Source of the DNA: Flavobacterium amnicola
Lineage (GTDB): Bacteria > Bacteroidota > Bacteroidia > Flavobacteriales > Flavobacteriaceae
DNA length: 64,000 bases
Assembly (NCBI RefSeq): GCF_004122165.1
Contig: NZ_SBKO01000001.1
Location: 1,054,001 to 1,118,000 of the forward strand
Direction: 5' to 3'
Position numbers and translations under genes: made by a program. How positions within the stretch are numbered: position 1 is the stretch's first letter; each line of letters starts with the position of its first letter. The notes under the pieces were generated by a model. The model was given only the letters and a program-made list of their open reading frames with translations, was not told the DNA's origin and did no database searches. Below are positions 19,301-28,557 of this stretch, piece by piece.

Positions 19301-22300
19301 GGTGTATACAAAAGCAGTCTGTCAACTTCAAAAAACACTGACGCTTCAGTTCAAAAAGGAAAACGGAACAACAGTATCTAAAACACTGGCAATATCTTCC
19401 GATTCGTATGATGCCTTTTTGCAAAAAACGGAAAGCTATGATTTAGCGGCACAAAACGGATTAATCAGTCTTGTGAATGGTAATTTAGGAATTTACAACA
19501 ACGACCCATACTTTTTGGCATTACCATCAACTTTCGAAACGACTGCTCAATACGGGTATAGAAAGGCAGTTATGACGCATGCCCTTCAAACCAATTACAT
19601 AGGAAACGAGACCCTTTTAAAAACTGCACTTAGAGCAGTTGTGGGTAGCCCATTAACTAATGTGGGTAATTTGGATAGTTATTTAGGGTCTAATCCGTCT
19701 ATTGCTTTAACGGATGTACAAAAAGATAAACTTTGGACCGTATACAAATCGCTATACCAGGGGTTAAAAACAAAGATTAAACACATATTTATTAACCTGT
19801 ACGCCATGAAAACGAAATCGTTTAATGGTTGTATTGGTAATAATACTTCTACTTCGGTAACCAATGTATTATCGGATAATTTTACACAAAAAGCAGGCAT
19901 TTTTGCCGAAATACAAAACTACAATACGACGGCTTATACGACTAATTCATTGTGCAATAGTACGAGCGGCGTTTTATACAACCGCGCTACAAAACGATTT
20001 ATTCCAGCCGATTTTGGATTCAATTCAGGAGTAAGTGCTGCCGATGCTTTAGCAGAGCTTGAGGCTATGGGCGATTATGAATACTATACCCAAACGGGTA
20101 ACTGTCCGATGTTGTTAGATATGGACATGTTTTTAAATGGCTTTTTTAACGATGTATTCCTTAATTTACCATTGGTGAATGCCGTAAGTTTGTCAAATAG
20201 ATCTTTTGAAGGAAACTATTTATCAGCCGATTTATTAAAATCCCTAATTGCACCGGCAACACTTACACTACCACTTAACTCATTAACAATAACCACCAGT
20301 GCCACTCCAACGGTTTTAACGTTAGGATTAAACGCTGCGGGTACCAATACTGGGACAACTACAATTACCGTAACAGATCCGACTTATAATTGGAACTATT
20401 ATGGGACGTTATGGAAAATAAAACGCATCAAACAGTTTTTTTATGACCGTTTAGCTTCTACACCGGCTTCTAGAATATTTAAATTCAGTTGTATCGCGAT
20501 GGTACAGGAAAACGGTACAGGACCACTGAAAGAAGTCTTACTTACCGGACAAACTTGTGCTGCCATTGGAGAATGTAGTACTAGCAATAACGGAATAGGA
20601 CAAGTACTAGACCCTAACTCAGGGAATACTGACGATGGGAACTCTTGCGATAAAAAATACAAATTTAAAGCGGCTTTGGTGGCCTTTTTAAACCAGTTAA
20701 AAACGAGAGGGACTTTAAACAGCACGACCAATGTGGTGTTGGACACCTACCCAACGTATAAAAACTCCTATTTAGCCGAGTTTTTTGGAGAAAACAACAC
20801 AGCACCAATTACCACAACATGGGTATATGAAGCTTCTGCTTATAAGCTAAAAAAGGCCAATGGGACAGTTATAGCCACGTTTAATATGACCTTGCCGGGC
20901 TCTTTTACGCAGTTTGAAGGTGCCGTTATTAATGAAACAGCAAACAGTACAACCCATATATTAAAATTATATGTAAGCAATGTTACAACAGCTATTGAAG
21001 GGACAATTTCTCCAAAATTAGATTTTGAATGTTGTACAGCTGTTTGTACTAGTGATTTGGATTGTGATGGAATTTTAGACAATGTGGATAACTGCCCTAG
21101 TCGTTATAATCCTGATCAATTAGATAGTGATAATGATGGAATTGGTGATGTTTGTAATAATTTTAATACTTGTAATACTAACGTAGTAGTTGAGGAAAGT
21201 TATGAAGCTGGTTTGAAATTTTTAATGAATCAATTTATTTCGAATAATGTTATAAATCCTTCTAATCATTATACAACTAACACTATTAATATTAATCAAG
21301 CAACTACTCCTGAAGTCTATGCATTCAAACAAAATACAAACCTTCAAGGGCATTTTCAATCACTTAAAAATAAAGCATTATATACTAATTCTGTTCCTGT
21401 AGTAATAGAAAATTATGAAGTTGTAGCACAAAATACTTATAATACTATTACTGTATTTTTCTTTAAAAGTAACTCTTATGTTCCTTCTGGACAGGTGTAT
21501 CAAGATACAAACATATGTATGATAGCTATACAACAATTTTATTTAAAAAATGCAACTATTATAAATTCAGTTGATATAATTACTAAGGATAAAATAAAAA
21601 TAAACTACAAAGATATTAATAATATTACTCAAAATGGTATTTTTACATTTGGTAATAGTATTCAATTTGTTGATGGACACCCTAATTCACAACAATCAGG
21701 AAATGGGTCATATAATTTTTGTGAATTTATAAATGACTCAACTCCAGATTATTCAGGTCTAGGTAAAACTAATACCATAAAAACAAATGATGTTATAAAT
21801 GAGCAAATTTCTGCACAAAATTGCACCACCTGCATCCCACAAACCGTAACACCAATTGCATGTAGCGATACCATAAAGAATGATTTTATAACTTTCTTAC
21901 AATTGGTTCCGGAAGTTATAGATGGGGTAACTTTTTTAAAGTCAAATAAAATTCCGGGGTATAGCGTAGATCCAGGTGCCTTTGATAACTTTTGCGATAA
22001 AAATTACCAATACCTAGTAGAAAGTTATAAAAATTACATCAATCAGTTTCCAGGTCTAACGGCTAATGATCCTCGTTTTGTAAGCATTTCACAATTTGGG
22101 GCCACTTATTTAAATTATGGGTATAATGGTATTAATGCGGTGGTAACAGGGTATAAAACCTATTATGATGCTTTTGTAGTAACTGCCAACAATAATACTA
22201 CTGATGACATAGAACCTAATGATGTCTTATCTTGGAACAACTGGGTAAATACAACCTTTAGAACAGCGCATTCCGATATTTGTCCACCGGCACCGTTGTC

Positions 22301-25300
22301 TGTAATTTCTTCAGGTATGCCAACAGGAGGAGAATCTGCTTGTGCGCACATGATAACGCATATACACGAGACCTACTCGGCCGAAAACTATGCTAATTTC
22401 TTACAAGGAAAACGCAAAGAATTTATTGCCAATTATATTGGTAAAGCGATGGGCGAAGTAGCGGAAAAACTGGAAAAAACATATTATGATAAGGAGTATC
22501 AATATACGTTGTATTACTATGATCAAGCAGGTAATTTAACTCAAACGGTTGCGCCGGAAGGTGTAAAACGCTTTAATCCTGCTGAAATTAATGCTAAAAA
22601 TGCCTTAATAAATACGTATAGAGCAGCCAATAGTCCGTTAACAAACGGTGTAGATGATATTGACTTACAACCATTACATACGTTTAAAACACAATACAAG
22701 TACAACTCACTGAATCAGTTGGTGTGGCAAAGCACTCCAGATGGTGGGGAAACCCGTTTTGCTTATGATGCACTGGGTAGAATTATTGCCTCTCAAAATG
22801 CCAATCAAGATAATCTTGCTCCTAGCGTTCTTAATTTTACTCTAGGTGATAATTTATCGATAGATGCCAACGGAAATATCCAAAACAATGTTGGCAATGG
22901 TTGGGTTAACAATAATTTTGGCTACACCAATTATGCCCTTACAGGTAATGGGTATGTAGAAAGAACAATCGAAGATTTACCAACTAACAATACGTATAGT
23001 TTAGTAGGAATCGGATTTAATGCTGATTTAAATGAAGATTTTGAAACACGTCAAAAATATGGAATGTATGTGTACGAAGGCAACCGACTGCTATTAAAGT
23101 CACGTACTGCGGCTGGAACTACGGCGTATTATTTTACCAATTACTATGTAAAAGCGGGTGATAAATTAAAATTTGAAAGAATAAACGGTACAATCAAATA
23201 TTATTATAACAACACACTAATCGGTACAGCAGTAGATTATCATACAAGCTATACCGATGCTTTAGTGAGTTTTTACCTATATAAGAATGATACTAAAATT
23301 TATAATCTAAAAGTTGTTAATTATACTCCAGATGAAGCGTTTAGTTATACTAAATACGATGGTTTAGGGAGAATTATAGAAGCCGGACAAACCTTTGCGA
23401 CAGTTGATTCCAATTATGATATTTCGAACGAAGGAAGGCTAGTTGCAAATGGTACCCTTGTAAATGAGTTTGATCCTTCATTCAGTAAAACTGAAGTGAC
23501 AAGAACGGTCTACGATATTGATCCTATAATTGAGGGTGGTATAAAAGCTTCGAGTCTATTTACTACTAATAAAACTTTGAATTATAATCCAATACATAAT
23601 AATAGAAATAGAGTAACGGGTGTTTTTTACAATGATTCGTATGATTCAAACGAGCCTTTTGCTTTCGATAATGCTATTTTTTATAATTACGATGTTCACG
23701 GAAATGTGAAAGAACAAGTTAGTTATTATAGCTTCTTGCGTGATGTTAATTGTCAACCTACAAACATTAATAATGGTTTAGGACAATTAGTGGCAAAGGA
23801 TTGTGAACTCCATTTAAAAAGAGTAGTGTATGATTATGATTTAATTAGTGGAAATGTAAATAGCGTTACGTTCCAGCCAAATAGACCCGATCAATTTATT
23901 CATAAATATGAATATGATGCGGATAATAGAATTGTAAATGTACAAACCTCAAAAGAAGGATTGATTTGGGAAAAGGATGCGAATTACATTTATTATCCTC
24001 ACGGTCCATTGTCTAGAGTAGAACTCGGGAATAAAAAAATTCAAGGGATAGATTATGCTTATACATTACAAGGTTGGCTAAAAGCAGTAAATACTGAAAA
24101 TTTAGTTTCACCAGAAAATGATTTAGGTAAAGATGGTACTATGGAAAGTAGTACTAAAACAAAAGATGCTTACGGATATTCTTTAAATTATTATGAAGAA
24201 GACTATAAAGCCATTGATAATAAAGACGATGGTTACGAAAGTTATGGACCATTAATGTTTAGTAGAAATAATAATGTAGGCGGAAGTCTTAGAGATTTGT
24301 ATAATGGAAATATTAAACAAATGACTACGGCTATTAGAACCAATAGAGATGCCTTACTGCCTGTTCAAAAGAATAATTATGCGTACGATCAGCTAAACAG
24401 AATTAAAGAAATGACTTCTGTGAGTATCATACCGGATGAAAACGGTATCGTTTCAAGCAATACTAGTTATGATTCAAATTACACTTATGATAGAAATGGT
24501 AACTTAAAAGAACTATCTCGTACCGCTCCAGATGCAAATGGAGGTATTTCACAAATGGATAAGTTGACTTATGATTATCTAGGTTCTTCAAACAATAAAT
24601 TGCGCTTAGTGGAAGATGCTGCAGGCAATAGTGATTTGTTCGAAAATGATTTAGAAAGTCAAGTACAACAGCTTGCTGCTTTGGGTTACAATTATAATAT
24701 TAATGATCTTAGTTCTCATAATTATGTATATGATGAAATAGGGCAATTGATTGAAGATAAGTCTGAAAGATTAAAAATTGAATGGCGAGTAGATGGAAAA
24801 GTTAGAAGTGTTGTAAAAAGTAATGGATACGGAAGTTCGTCTATTTTTAAATACGATGGTTTGGGGAATAGAATTGCCAAAACGGTTGCTTTACCTCCTA
24901 ATAGAGCGGGAAGTGTAGAAAATACAACATTATACAGTAGAGATGCCCAAGGAAATGTATTAGGAGTTTATAACTTTAATACTACTTCTAATAGAAATGG
25001 TATTTCAAAAAGTCTTACTCTTAAGGAACACCATATTTTTGGTAGTAGCCGTTTAGGAATAGAGGAAAATAATTTGAAGGTATATGAACAAGTTCCCCAT
25101 AGTGTTATTGTTTTATCGGAGCTTAAAACTGCATCGCCAGTACCTGTTCATGTAGATTATTCATTACATTTTGAGCCATTAACACAGTACACCTGGTCTA
25201 CAAGTACTGATTATGGTACACCTCTTGATAATCCTATTATTGAAGCATTTAAGGTAAATACTAAATTCAAACCTCTTGCTGGGGTGTCATTAGGAAAGTA

Positions 25301-27917
25301 TAGTATTGGACAATTGTCCTATGAGTCTCAAAGTGAAGAAATTGTTCAAGAAACTCCTGTTGATCTTAGTAGTTTTGAGATTCTAGATCCATGTGTAGAT
25401 ATTTTTCCAGGTTCAATTGCAAATTCAATTACAATTGTAAAGGCTAATACTCCTAGTATTTGCATAAATACACCAATCGAAGGAACTTCTGTAGGCGTTT
25501 TGCCTATTGGTAAAAGTGGTTCTTTAGAGTATAGTTTTAGTTCATCAAGTAATTGGGTAGAAGCAGGATTTGTAATCAATAATATAAAATATAGTTTAAA
25601 ATATCTTAAATCAGTTGGTATCAATACGGGAGGCAAAGTGTATCTCACTCGTCAAGGTACACTTGATCAAGAGTTAGCTTCTATTTTGGCTAATACTACG
25701 GGTTCTCTAAAAGTAGAACGATACAATACTAAACTTAATTTCTATTATAACAATGCATTGTTAACTTCAATAGATGATGACCCTAGTATTATTAGTTATA
25801 GTGCTGATTTATACATTAAAGTAGGTAAAACACACTCTACGATTTCGAATTTAAAAGTATCAGAATATACGCTTGAAAACATTACGACGACAAATCAACT
25901 ATCGTTGAAATTAGATAGAAGTATTAGCGGATATGCGCCATTGTTTGAAATTAATCAATATAAAACCACTTCACTTGGTGCCACTACAAAACGAAGTGCA
26001 ACCATTCCTGCACCAACTCCAATAAGCGAACTAGATATCTTGACAAATGGAATGGAAATTGCATTGGATGCTAAACTGAATGGTGCACCGAACGGTACAA
26101 TAACTGTAAATGGAGTGTCAAGCAATATTCCTGCTCTAACATTTACACCATTTGTAACAGCGCCTACACCAGTTGATGCTAACTTATTAGGAGGTACAAT
26201 AAACGGTGTTGCTCCAGTTGGGTTTGACATGTGTTATTTCAATTACGAAATGGGTGATGTAGCTGCTACATCAACTATTGTTAGGTCTTTTAGTTTTGAT
26301 GATGTAACGAGCAGTATACTAACTAGTAACCCGCCATATGATGCAAATGGCACCGTAATAATGGCTTCTTCAAGTCCTGTTGTTCGTATTTTAGGGCCAT
26401 GTTTAAAAGATACCGATTTAGACGGAGTATATGATCTTTTTGAAGATATTAATGGCGATGGTGATTTAAGTACTGATGATACTGATAATGATGGAGTAGC
26501 GGATTATCAAGATACTGATGATGATGGTGATGGAATTTTCTCGAGTAATGAGCAAAATGACCTAGATGGAAATCATAACCCTACTGACGCATTAGATTAT
26601 GATAGCGATGGGACACCTAATTATCTAGACGTTGATGACGATAACGATGGGTATGAAACATGGACAGCCTACGAAGGAGGTCCGGGAACTCTAAATGCAA
26701 CAACGCTTGGTGAACCTTATACAGCAGATATAGATAATGATGGCGTGCCTAATTATTTAGACACCACTACAGGGAATTATGCCGAAACAGGCCCTATGAA
26801 AATCAATGACTTTAGATCTTTGGTAGGAGACAAACGTTATGAGTTATCGAATCATTTGGGGAATGTTTTAGTAGTAGTAAACGATAAGAAAATTCCTGAA
26901 TTAGAAGGCACATCGAATTATGTTTTAAAGTACTTTAATGCAGACGTACTTAACTATTCAGATTACTATCCTTTTGGAAGCCTCGTGCCAAACCGCCACG
27001 GCTCAAGCACAGCCTACCGTTATGGGTTTAATGGGAAGGAAAAAGATGATGAGTTAAAAGGAGAGGGAAATAGTTATGATTATGGTTTTAGAATGCATGA
27101 CCCAAGAATTGGTAGATTCTTTGCGGTTGACCCATTAGCAAAAAAGTTTCCTTATTGGTCACCTTACCATTTTGCTGGAAACACTCCTTTGCAAGCAATA
27201 GATTTAGACGGAAGAGAAATTTTATTTGTAAATGGGCATTATCAAGATAATATCTTTGGTAGACATGTCTTTGGTTCCAGTAAACCAGGGAAAAAATATT
27301 GGGGAAAAGGATTTGAAAGAGAAGCGCAAATGTTTTTCAATGATTATAGTCCTGTTACTGATTCAAATTATATCAATGGAAGTTCTACAATCGGTATAGA
27401 CGAAGATGGTGGAGACCGATTTCTTAAAGGATATAATTTTGCCAAAAACAATATTGAAAAAATTACAGCAGGATACACAAAAGATAGTGCAAACTTCAAA
27501 ATGATTACTCATAGTGAAGGTTCTGCTTATGGGGCGGGAGTAGCAACATATCTTTTAGAGGATGGCTGGGAAGTGTCAACAATTGTTCATCTCTCCTCTG
27601 ATGAAACATATGATTTTAATACACCAGAAGAACCAATGACATATCAATTAGGATATGATGGAGATTGGGTTGTAGGTAATCATACAATAAAAAATGTTGA
27701 CAGAAGTGGTGTTTTAAATTCCGACCATTTAGGTTGGGATGAAAAACATGGCTCAACAAAAGGAGCTAATATATTTAAAAAATTATATGATTTAGAAACA
27801 CTAAAAACAGACTTTATTAAAAAATATAGTGGAATAAAAGGTGTTAAAATTGAACCTGGAACAATACCATATAATTCGGTTTTTGAAAAAATTGATGGTA
27901 TAGAAGTTATTAAATAA
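16347..27917 (+). CDS. Giant Rhs protein with exchangeable C-terminal toxin tip (3856 aa)
   Basis: A signal peptide (about 1-26) leads into a fibronectin-like region and the Bacteroidota Rhs N-terminus (DUF6443-like, about 330-400, WTKITIANEHENGKNWQF and GRAAIEVLPTP). Aspartate-rich TSP3-type repeats appear at about 1565-1600 and 3351-3475. YD/Rhs repeats run from about 2050 (QYTLYYYDQAGNLTQ) to 2900, and the repeat core resumes at the YELSNHLGNVL motif. The conserved end contains DYYPFG (3539), RYGFNGKE, MHDPRIGRFFAVDPL and a DLDGREI boundary near 3620. The last roughly 235 residues are a variable tip. The tip has a THSEGS nucleophile-elbow-like motif (Ser 3723) and a later DHLGW/KHG pair, suggesting an alpha/beta-hydrolase (lipase-like) toxin. 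The stop lies 1 bp before the putative immunity gene. Confidence 0.9.
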   Translation: MEMAQRVFKNRFFLFFLLFISVFSNAQVQDNEYTNYAPVLLSNFTTSTVIDPAQVAQTPGQHNKDPFCYLSLYIDNNVGPFVWYKVSATFSIIPLKPNQTDDTVATFEKTLEVTYNPNGSNDGSGTNFSDLSFLQVKNRYGIRVQLVPGSVVVTDMTNGAVSSTLPTTNVFVKMGFIAKRYLTLSSSTLPSVFAAINGSQTEANIQWSNVVGALEYELEWTWVDNYSDTSLTVSLSPNAIRFSDRDFELNNTRIITTKNNFQIPLIYSKGYLLYRVRAVGRHPFSENSKVYGNWSSGTNPKTFVSDWTKITIANEHENGKNWQFQASYAENGKKKEVVSYFDGSLRNRQTVTKVNTDNTTVVGEVIYDHQGRAAIEVLPTPTIDQNIHFFNNFNLNQNGTPFSYKDFDYDAAAGSCTTITAGMADSSGSSKYYSINGLSDFSGRLNQKYVPDAKLFPFSQTEYTNDNTGRIARKGGVGSVHQLGSNHEMKYIYSSLDNSKELNRLFGYSVGNVTHYKKNTVVDPNGQISVSYIDPQGRTIATALTGGVPEGEKLIGLEDEANSNPNHGIMSADLLNNSHPQHFDQPDDFNILGTTGNFPINKDKLVVEKPINVAGINVPHTFTYSMSHPGVFAPENCTATYPFVYDLKLSFKDNCGLDVAGFAPIQETAINSFSERLIPASPGSLSLSTGTYNLYKELKVNKDALNGFADDYITKLSTVGSPCYEDPTKFTPNVTLDVCNLTCESCTAKIKTIQLYVQDALIAYYNNSSFVATLGQNNTVTVTYTDSPTDINGVENIDVSEKNALIVRYVREWELLNQECNKICNPEDSFVNNACAVNEEILLNDLRLDGQYGATSASAAAIANIPYELSVFNDTSKLYYLNPSTGVATTSGNNWKKPVSEYKNEDGVLSLVEIKPDATTPSQYFPDIDLATLSTKPIQSFTQPDGTIITKVRPEQLTNVGDFIANWNNNWAKSLLPYHPEYNYLVYTKAVCQLQKTLTLQFKKENGTTVSKTLAISSDSYDAFLQKTESYDLAAQNGLISLVNGNLGIYNNDPYFLALPSTFETTAQYGYRKAVMTHALQTNYIGNETLLKTALRAVVGSPLTNVGNLDSYLGSNPSIALTDVQKDKLWTVYKSLYQGLKTKIKHIFINLYAMKTKSFNGCIGNNTSTSVTNVLSDNFTQKAGIFAEIQNYNTTAYTTNSLCNSTSGVLYNRATKRFIPADFGFNSGVSAADALAELEAMGDYEYYTQTGNCPMLLDMDMFLNGFFNDVFLNLPLVNAVSLSNRSFEGNYLSADLLKSLIAPATLTLPLNSLTITTSATPTVLTLGLNAAGTNTGTTTITVTDPTYNWNYYGTLWKIKRIKQFFYDRLASTPASRIFKFSCIAMVQENGTGPLKEVLLTGQTCAAIGECSTSNNGIGQVLDPNSGNTDDGNSCDKKYKFKAALVAFLNQLKTRGTLNSTTNVVLDTYPTYKNSYLAEFFGENNTAPITTTWVYEASAYKLKKANGTVIATFNMTLPGSFTQFEGAVINETANSTTHILKLYVSNVTTAIEGTISPKLDFECCTAVCTSDLDCDGILDNVDNCPSRYNPDQLDSDNDGIGDVCNNFNTCNTNVVVEESYEAGLKFLMNQFISNNVINPSNHYTTNTININQATTPEVYAFKQNTNLQGHFQSLKNKALYTNSVPVVIENYEVVAQNTYNTITVFFFKSNSYVPSGQVYQDTNICMIAIQQFYLKNATIINSVDIITKDKIKINYKDINNITQNGIFTFGNSIQFVDGHPNSQQSGNGSYNFCEFINDSTPDYSGLGKTNTIKTNDVINEQISAQNCTTCIPQTVTPIACSDTIKNDFITFLQLVPEVIDGVTFLKSNKIPGYSVDPGAFDNFCDKNYQYLVESYKNYINQFPGLTANDPRFVSISQFGATYLNYGYNGINAVVTGYKTYYDAFVVTANNNTTDDIEPNDVLSWNNWVNTTFRTAHSDICPPAPLSVISSGMPTGGESACAHMITHIHETYSAENYANFLQGKRKEFIANYIGKAMGEVAEKLEKTYYDKEYQYTLYYYDQAGNLTQTVAPEGVKRFNPAEINAKNALINTYRAANSPLTNGVDDIDLQPLHTFKTQYKYNSLNQLVWQSTPDGGETRFAYDALGRIIASQNANQDNLAPSVLNFTLGDNLSIDANGNIQNNVGNGWVNNNFGYTNYALTGNGYVERTIEDLPTNNTYSLVGIGFNADLNEDFETRQKYGMYVYEGNRLLLKSRTAAGTTAYYFTNYYVKAGDKLKFERINGTIKYYYNNTLIGTAVDYHTSYTDALVSFYLYKNDTKIYNLKVVNYTPDEAFSYTKYDGLGRIIEAGQTFATVDSNYDISNEGRLVANGTLVNEFDPSFSKTEVTRTVYDIDPIIEGGIKASSLFTTNKTLNYNPIHNNRNRVTGVFYNDSYDSNEPFAFDNAIFYNYDVHGNVKEQVSYYSFLRDVNCQPTNINNGLGQLVAKDCELHLKRVVYDYDLISGNVNSVTFQPNRPDQFIHKYEYDADNRIVNVQTSKEGLIWEKDANYIYYPHGPLSRVELGNKKIQGIDYAYTLQGWLKAVNTENLVSPENDLGKDGTMESSTKTKDAYGYSLNYYEEDYKAIDNKDDGYESYGPLMFSRNNNVGGSLRDLYNGNIKQMTTAIRTNRDALLPVQKNNYAYDQLNRIKEMTSVSIIPDENGIVSSNTSYDSNYTYDRNGNLKELSRTAPDANGGISQMDKLTYDYLGSSNNKLRLVEDAAGNSDLFENDLESQVQQLAALGYNYNINDLSSHNYVYDEIGQLIEDKSERLKIEWRVDGKVRSVVKSNGYGSSSIFKYDGLGNRIAKTVALPPNRAGSVENTTLYSRDAQGNVLGVYNFNTTSNRNGISKSLTLKEHHIFGSSRLGIEENNLKVYEQVPHSVIVLSELKTASPVPVHVDYSLHFEPLTQYTWSTSTDYGTPLDNPIIEAFKVNTKFKPLAGVSLGKYSIGQLSYESQSEEIVQETPVDLSSFEILDPCVDIFPGSIANSITIVKANTPSICINTPIEGTSVGVLPIGKSGSLEYSFSSSSNWVEAGFVINNIKYSLKYLKSVGINTGGKVYLTRQGTLDQELASILANTTGSLKVERYNTKLNFYYNNALLTSIDDDPSIISYSADLYIKVGKTHSTISNLKVSEYTLENITTTNQLSLKLDRSISGYAPLFEINQYKTTSLGATTKRSATIPAPTPISELDILTNGMEIALDAKLNGAPNGTITVNGVSSNIPALTFTPFVTAPTPVDANLLGGTINGVAPVGFDMCYFNYEMGDVAATSTIVRSFSFDDVTSSILTSNPPYDANGTVIMASSSPVVRILGPCLKDTDLDGVYDLFEDINGDGDLSTDDTDNDGVADYQDTDDDGDGIFSSNEQNDLDGNHNPTDALDYDSDGTPNYLDVDDDNDGYETWTAYEGGPGTLNATTLGEPYTADIDNDGVPNYLDTTTGNYAETGPMKINDFRSLVGDKRYELSNHLGNVLVVVNDKKIPELEGTSNYVLKYFNADVLNYSDYYPFGSLVPNRHGSSTAYRYGFNGKEKDDELKGEGNSYDYGFRMHDPRIGRFFAVDPLAKKFPYWSPYHFAGNTPLQAIDLDGREILFVNGHYQDNIFGRHVFGSSKPGKKYWGKGFEREAQMFFNDYSPVTDSNYINGSSTIGIDEDGGDRFLKGYNFAKNNIEKITAGYTKDSANFKMITHSEGSAYGAGVATYLLEDGWEVSTIVHLSSDETYDFNTPEEPMTYQLGYDGDWVVGNHTIKNVDRSGVLNSDHLGWDEKHGSTKGANIFKKLYDLETLKTDFIKKYSGIKGVKIEPGTIPYNSVFEKIDGIEVIK
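26961..27022 (+). repeat. 62-bp inverted repeat, active-side copy (in rhs)
   Basis: Perfectly identical, in inverse orientation, to 31295-31356. It encodes DYYPFGSLVPNRHGSSTAYR at residues 3539-3558 of the Rhs protein, with 26961 being the first base of codon 3539. Identity breaks at the next base (T versus C). Beyond it only protein-level similarity and short matches remain. An outer 10-bp match (CTTAACTATT) lies just upstream. Confidence 0.98.
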
Positions 27918-27918
27918 T

Positions 27919-28260
27919 ATGGAAAAAAAACTAGAAAATATATATATAGTATTAAATGTAATATTATGTATATTGATTATAATAATTGTTTATTTATCAT
28001 CATTTTTTAGCATTGGATTGCGAGAAGAAATAGATAATCAAATTAAGGGAAATGTTTTTGAATTCTTTGCCGTAAGATTTTTATTTAACTTTATAATCTA
28101 CTCTCCCTTTTTTCTAATGCTTTTTTTTATGAATATTTATTTTAGAAAAAAAGGGATTTTAAAGAATATTATCAGAAAAAACTATGTAATACACCTTTTT
28201 TTATTTTTAATATTTAGTTTTATTTTCATTTTTCTCAATGTTTTAAAAGCATATAAATAA
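27919..28260 (+). CDS. Small membrane protein, probable immunity to the Rhs tip
   Basis: 113 residues with three hydrophobic helices (about 8-30, 52-72 and 90-110) and short charged loops. It starts 1 bp after the rhs stop, the usual place for the cognate immunity gene. A membrane-embedded immunity protein fits a tip predicted to be lipase-like and to act on membranes. I recognise no named immunity family. It is the last gene of the operon before the hairpin at 28460. Confidence 0.7.
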   Translation: MEKKLENIYIVLNVILCILIIIIVYLSSFFSIGLREEIDNQIKGNVFEFFAVRFLFNFIIYSPFFLMLFFMNIYFRKKGILKNIIRKNYVIHLFLFLIFSFIFIFLNVLKAYK

Positions 28261-28292
28261 TGGAAAACTCTATGGCGCGGTATATCAACGTC

Positions 28293-28322
28293 ACCTGCTA
28301 ATCCTACAATAATTTTATAAAA
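28293..28322 (+). repeat. 30-bp inverted repeat, left copy (3' flank of cassette 1)
   Basis: Matches 29839-29868 in inverse orientation at 29 of 30 positions (one A/C difference). The shared core is ACCTGCTAATCCTACAAT. It begins 33 bp after the stop of the first immunity gene; its partner begins 13 bp after the stop of the second. Each toxin-immunity pair thus carries the same 3' flank. Confidence 0.9.
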
Positions 28323-28447
28323 ACGTCTTCCTTAAAAGGACATTTCTGTAAACGAGATTATTATAAAATGACTGTAGCTTTTTTAAATATATCTCAAAGC
28401 TTCGAGAGTAAAATAGAATTGCTAAAACCTGTTTATTAGCTAAGTGC

Positions 28448-28500
28448 TATAAACCAAGAAATCCTAACCGTAAAATAGTTAGGATTCTTTGTTTTATTTC
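28448..28500 (+). terminator. Hairpin terminator after cassette 1, including a 24-bp inverted repeat
   Basis: AATCCTAAC (28460-28468) pairs with GTTAGGATT (28478-28486), followed by a T-rich tract, so it should end the Rhs operon transcript. Bases 28448-28471 are identical in inverse orientation to 29702-29725. The rest of the 28261-28557 gap holds the 30-bp repeat and nothing coding. Confidence 0.75.
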
Positions 28501-28557
28501 TTGAACTGTAACTAGTGCTAAACCAACAATGATTCGAATATTTGTAGCTTTTGGATT

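Noticed and set aside
26984..27000. CGTG/CACG pair inside the 62-bp repeat as a recombinase core site
   Set aside because: Four-bp arms with a 9-bp spacer are too short and common to identify a crossover site; the exact site stays undetermined.
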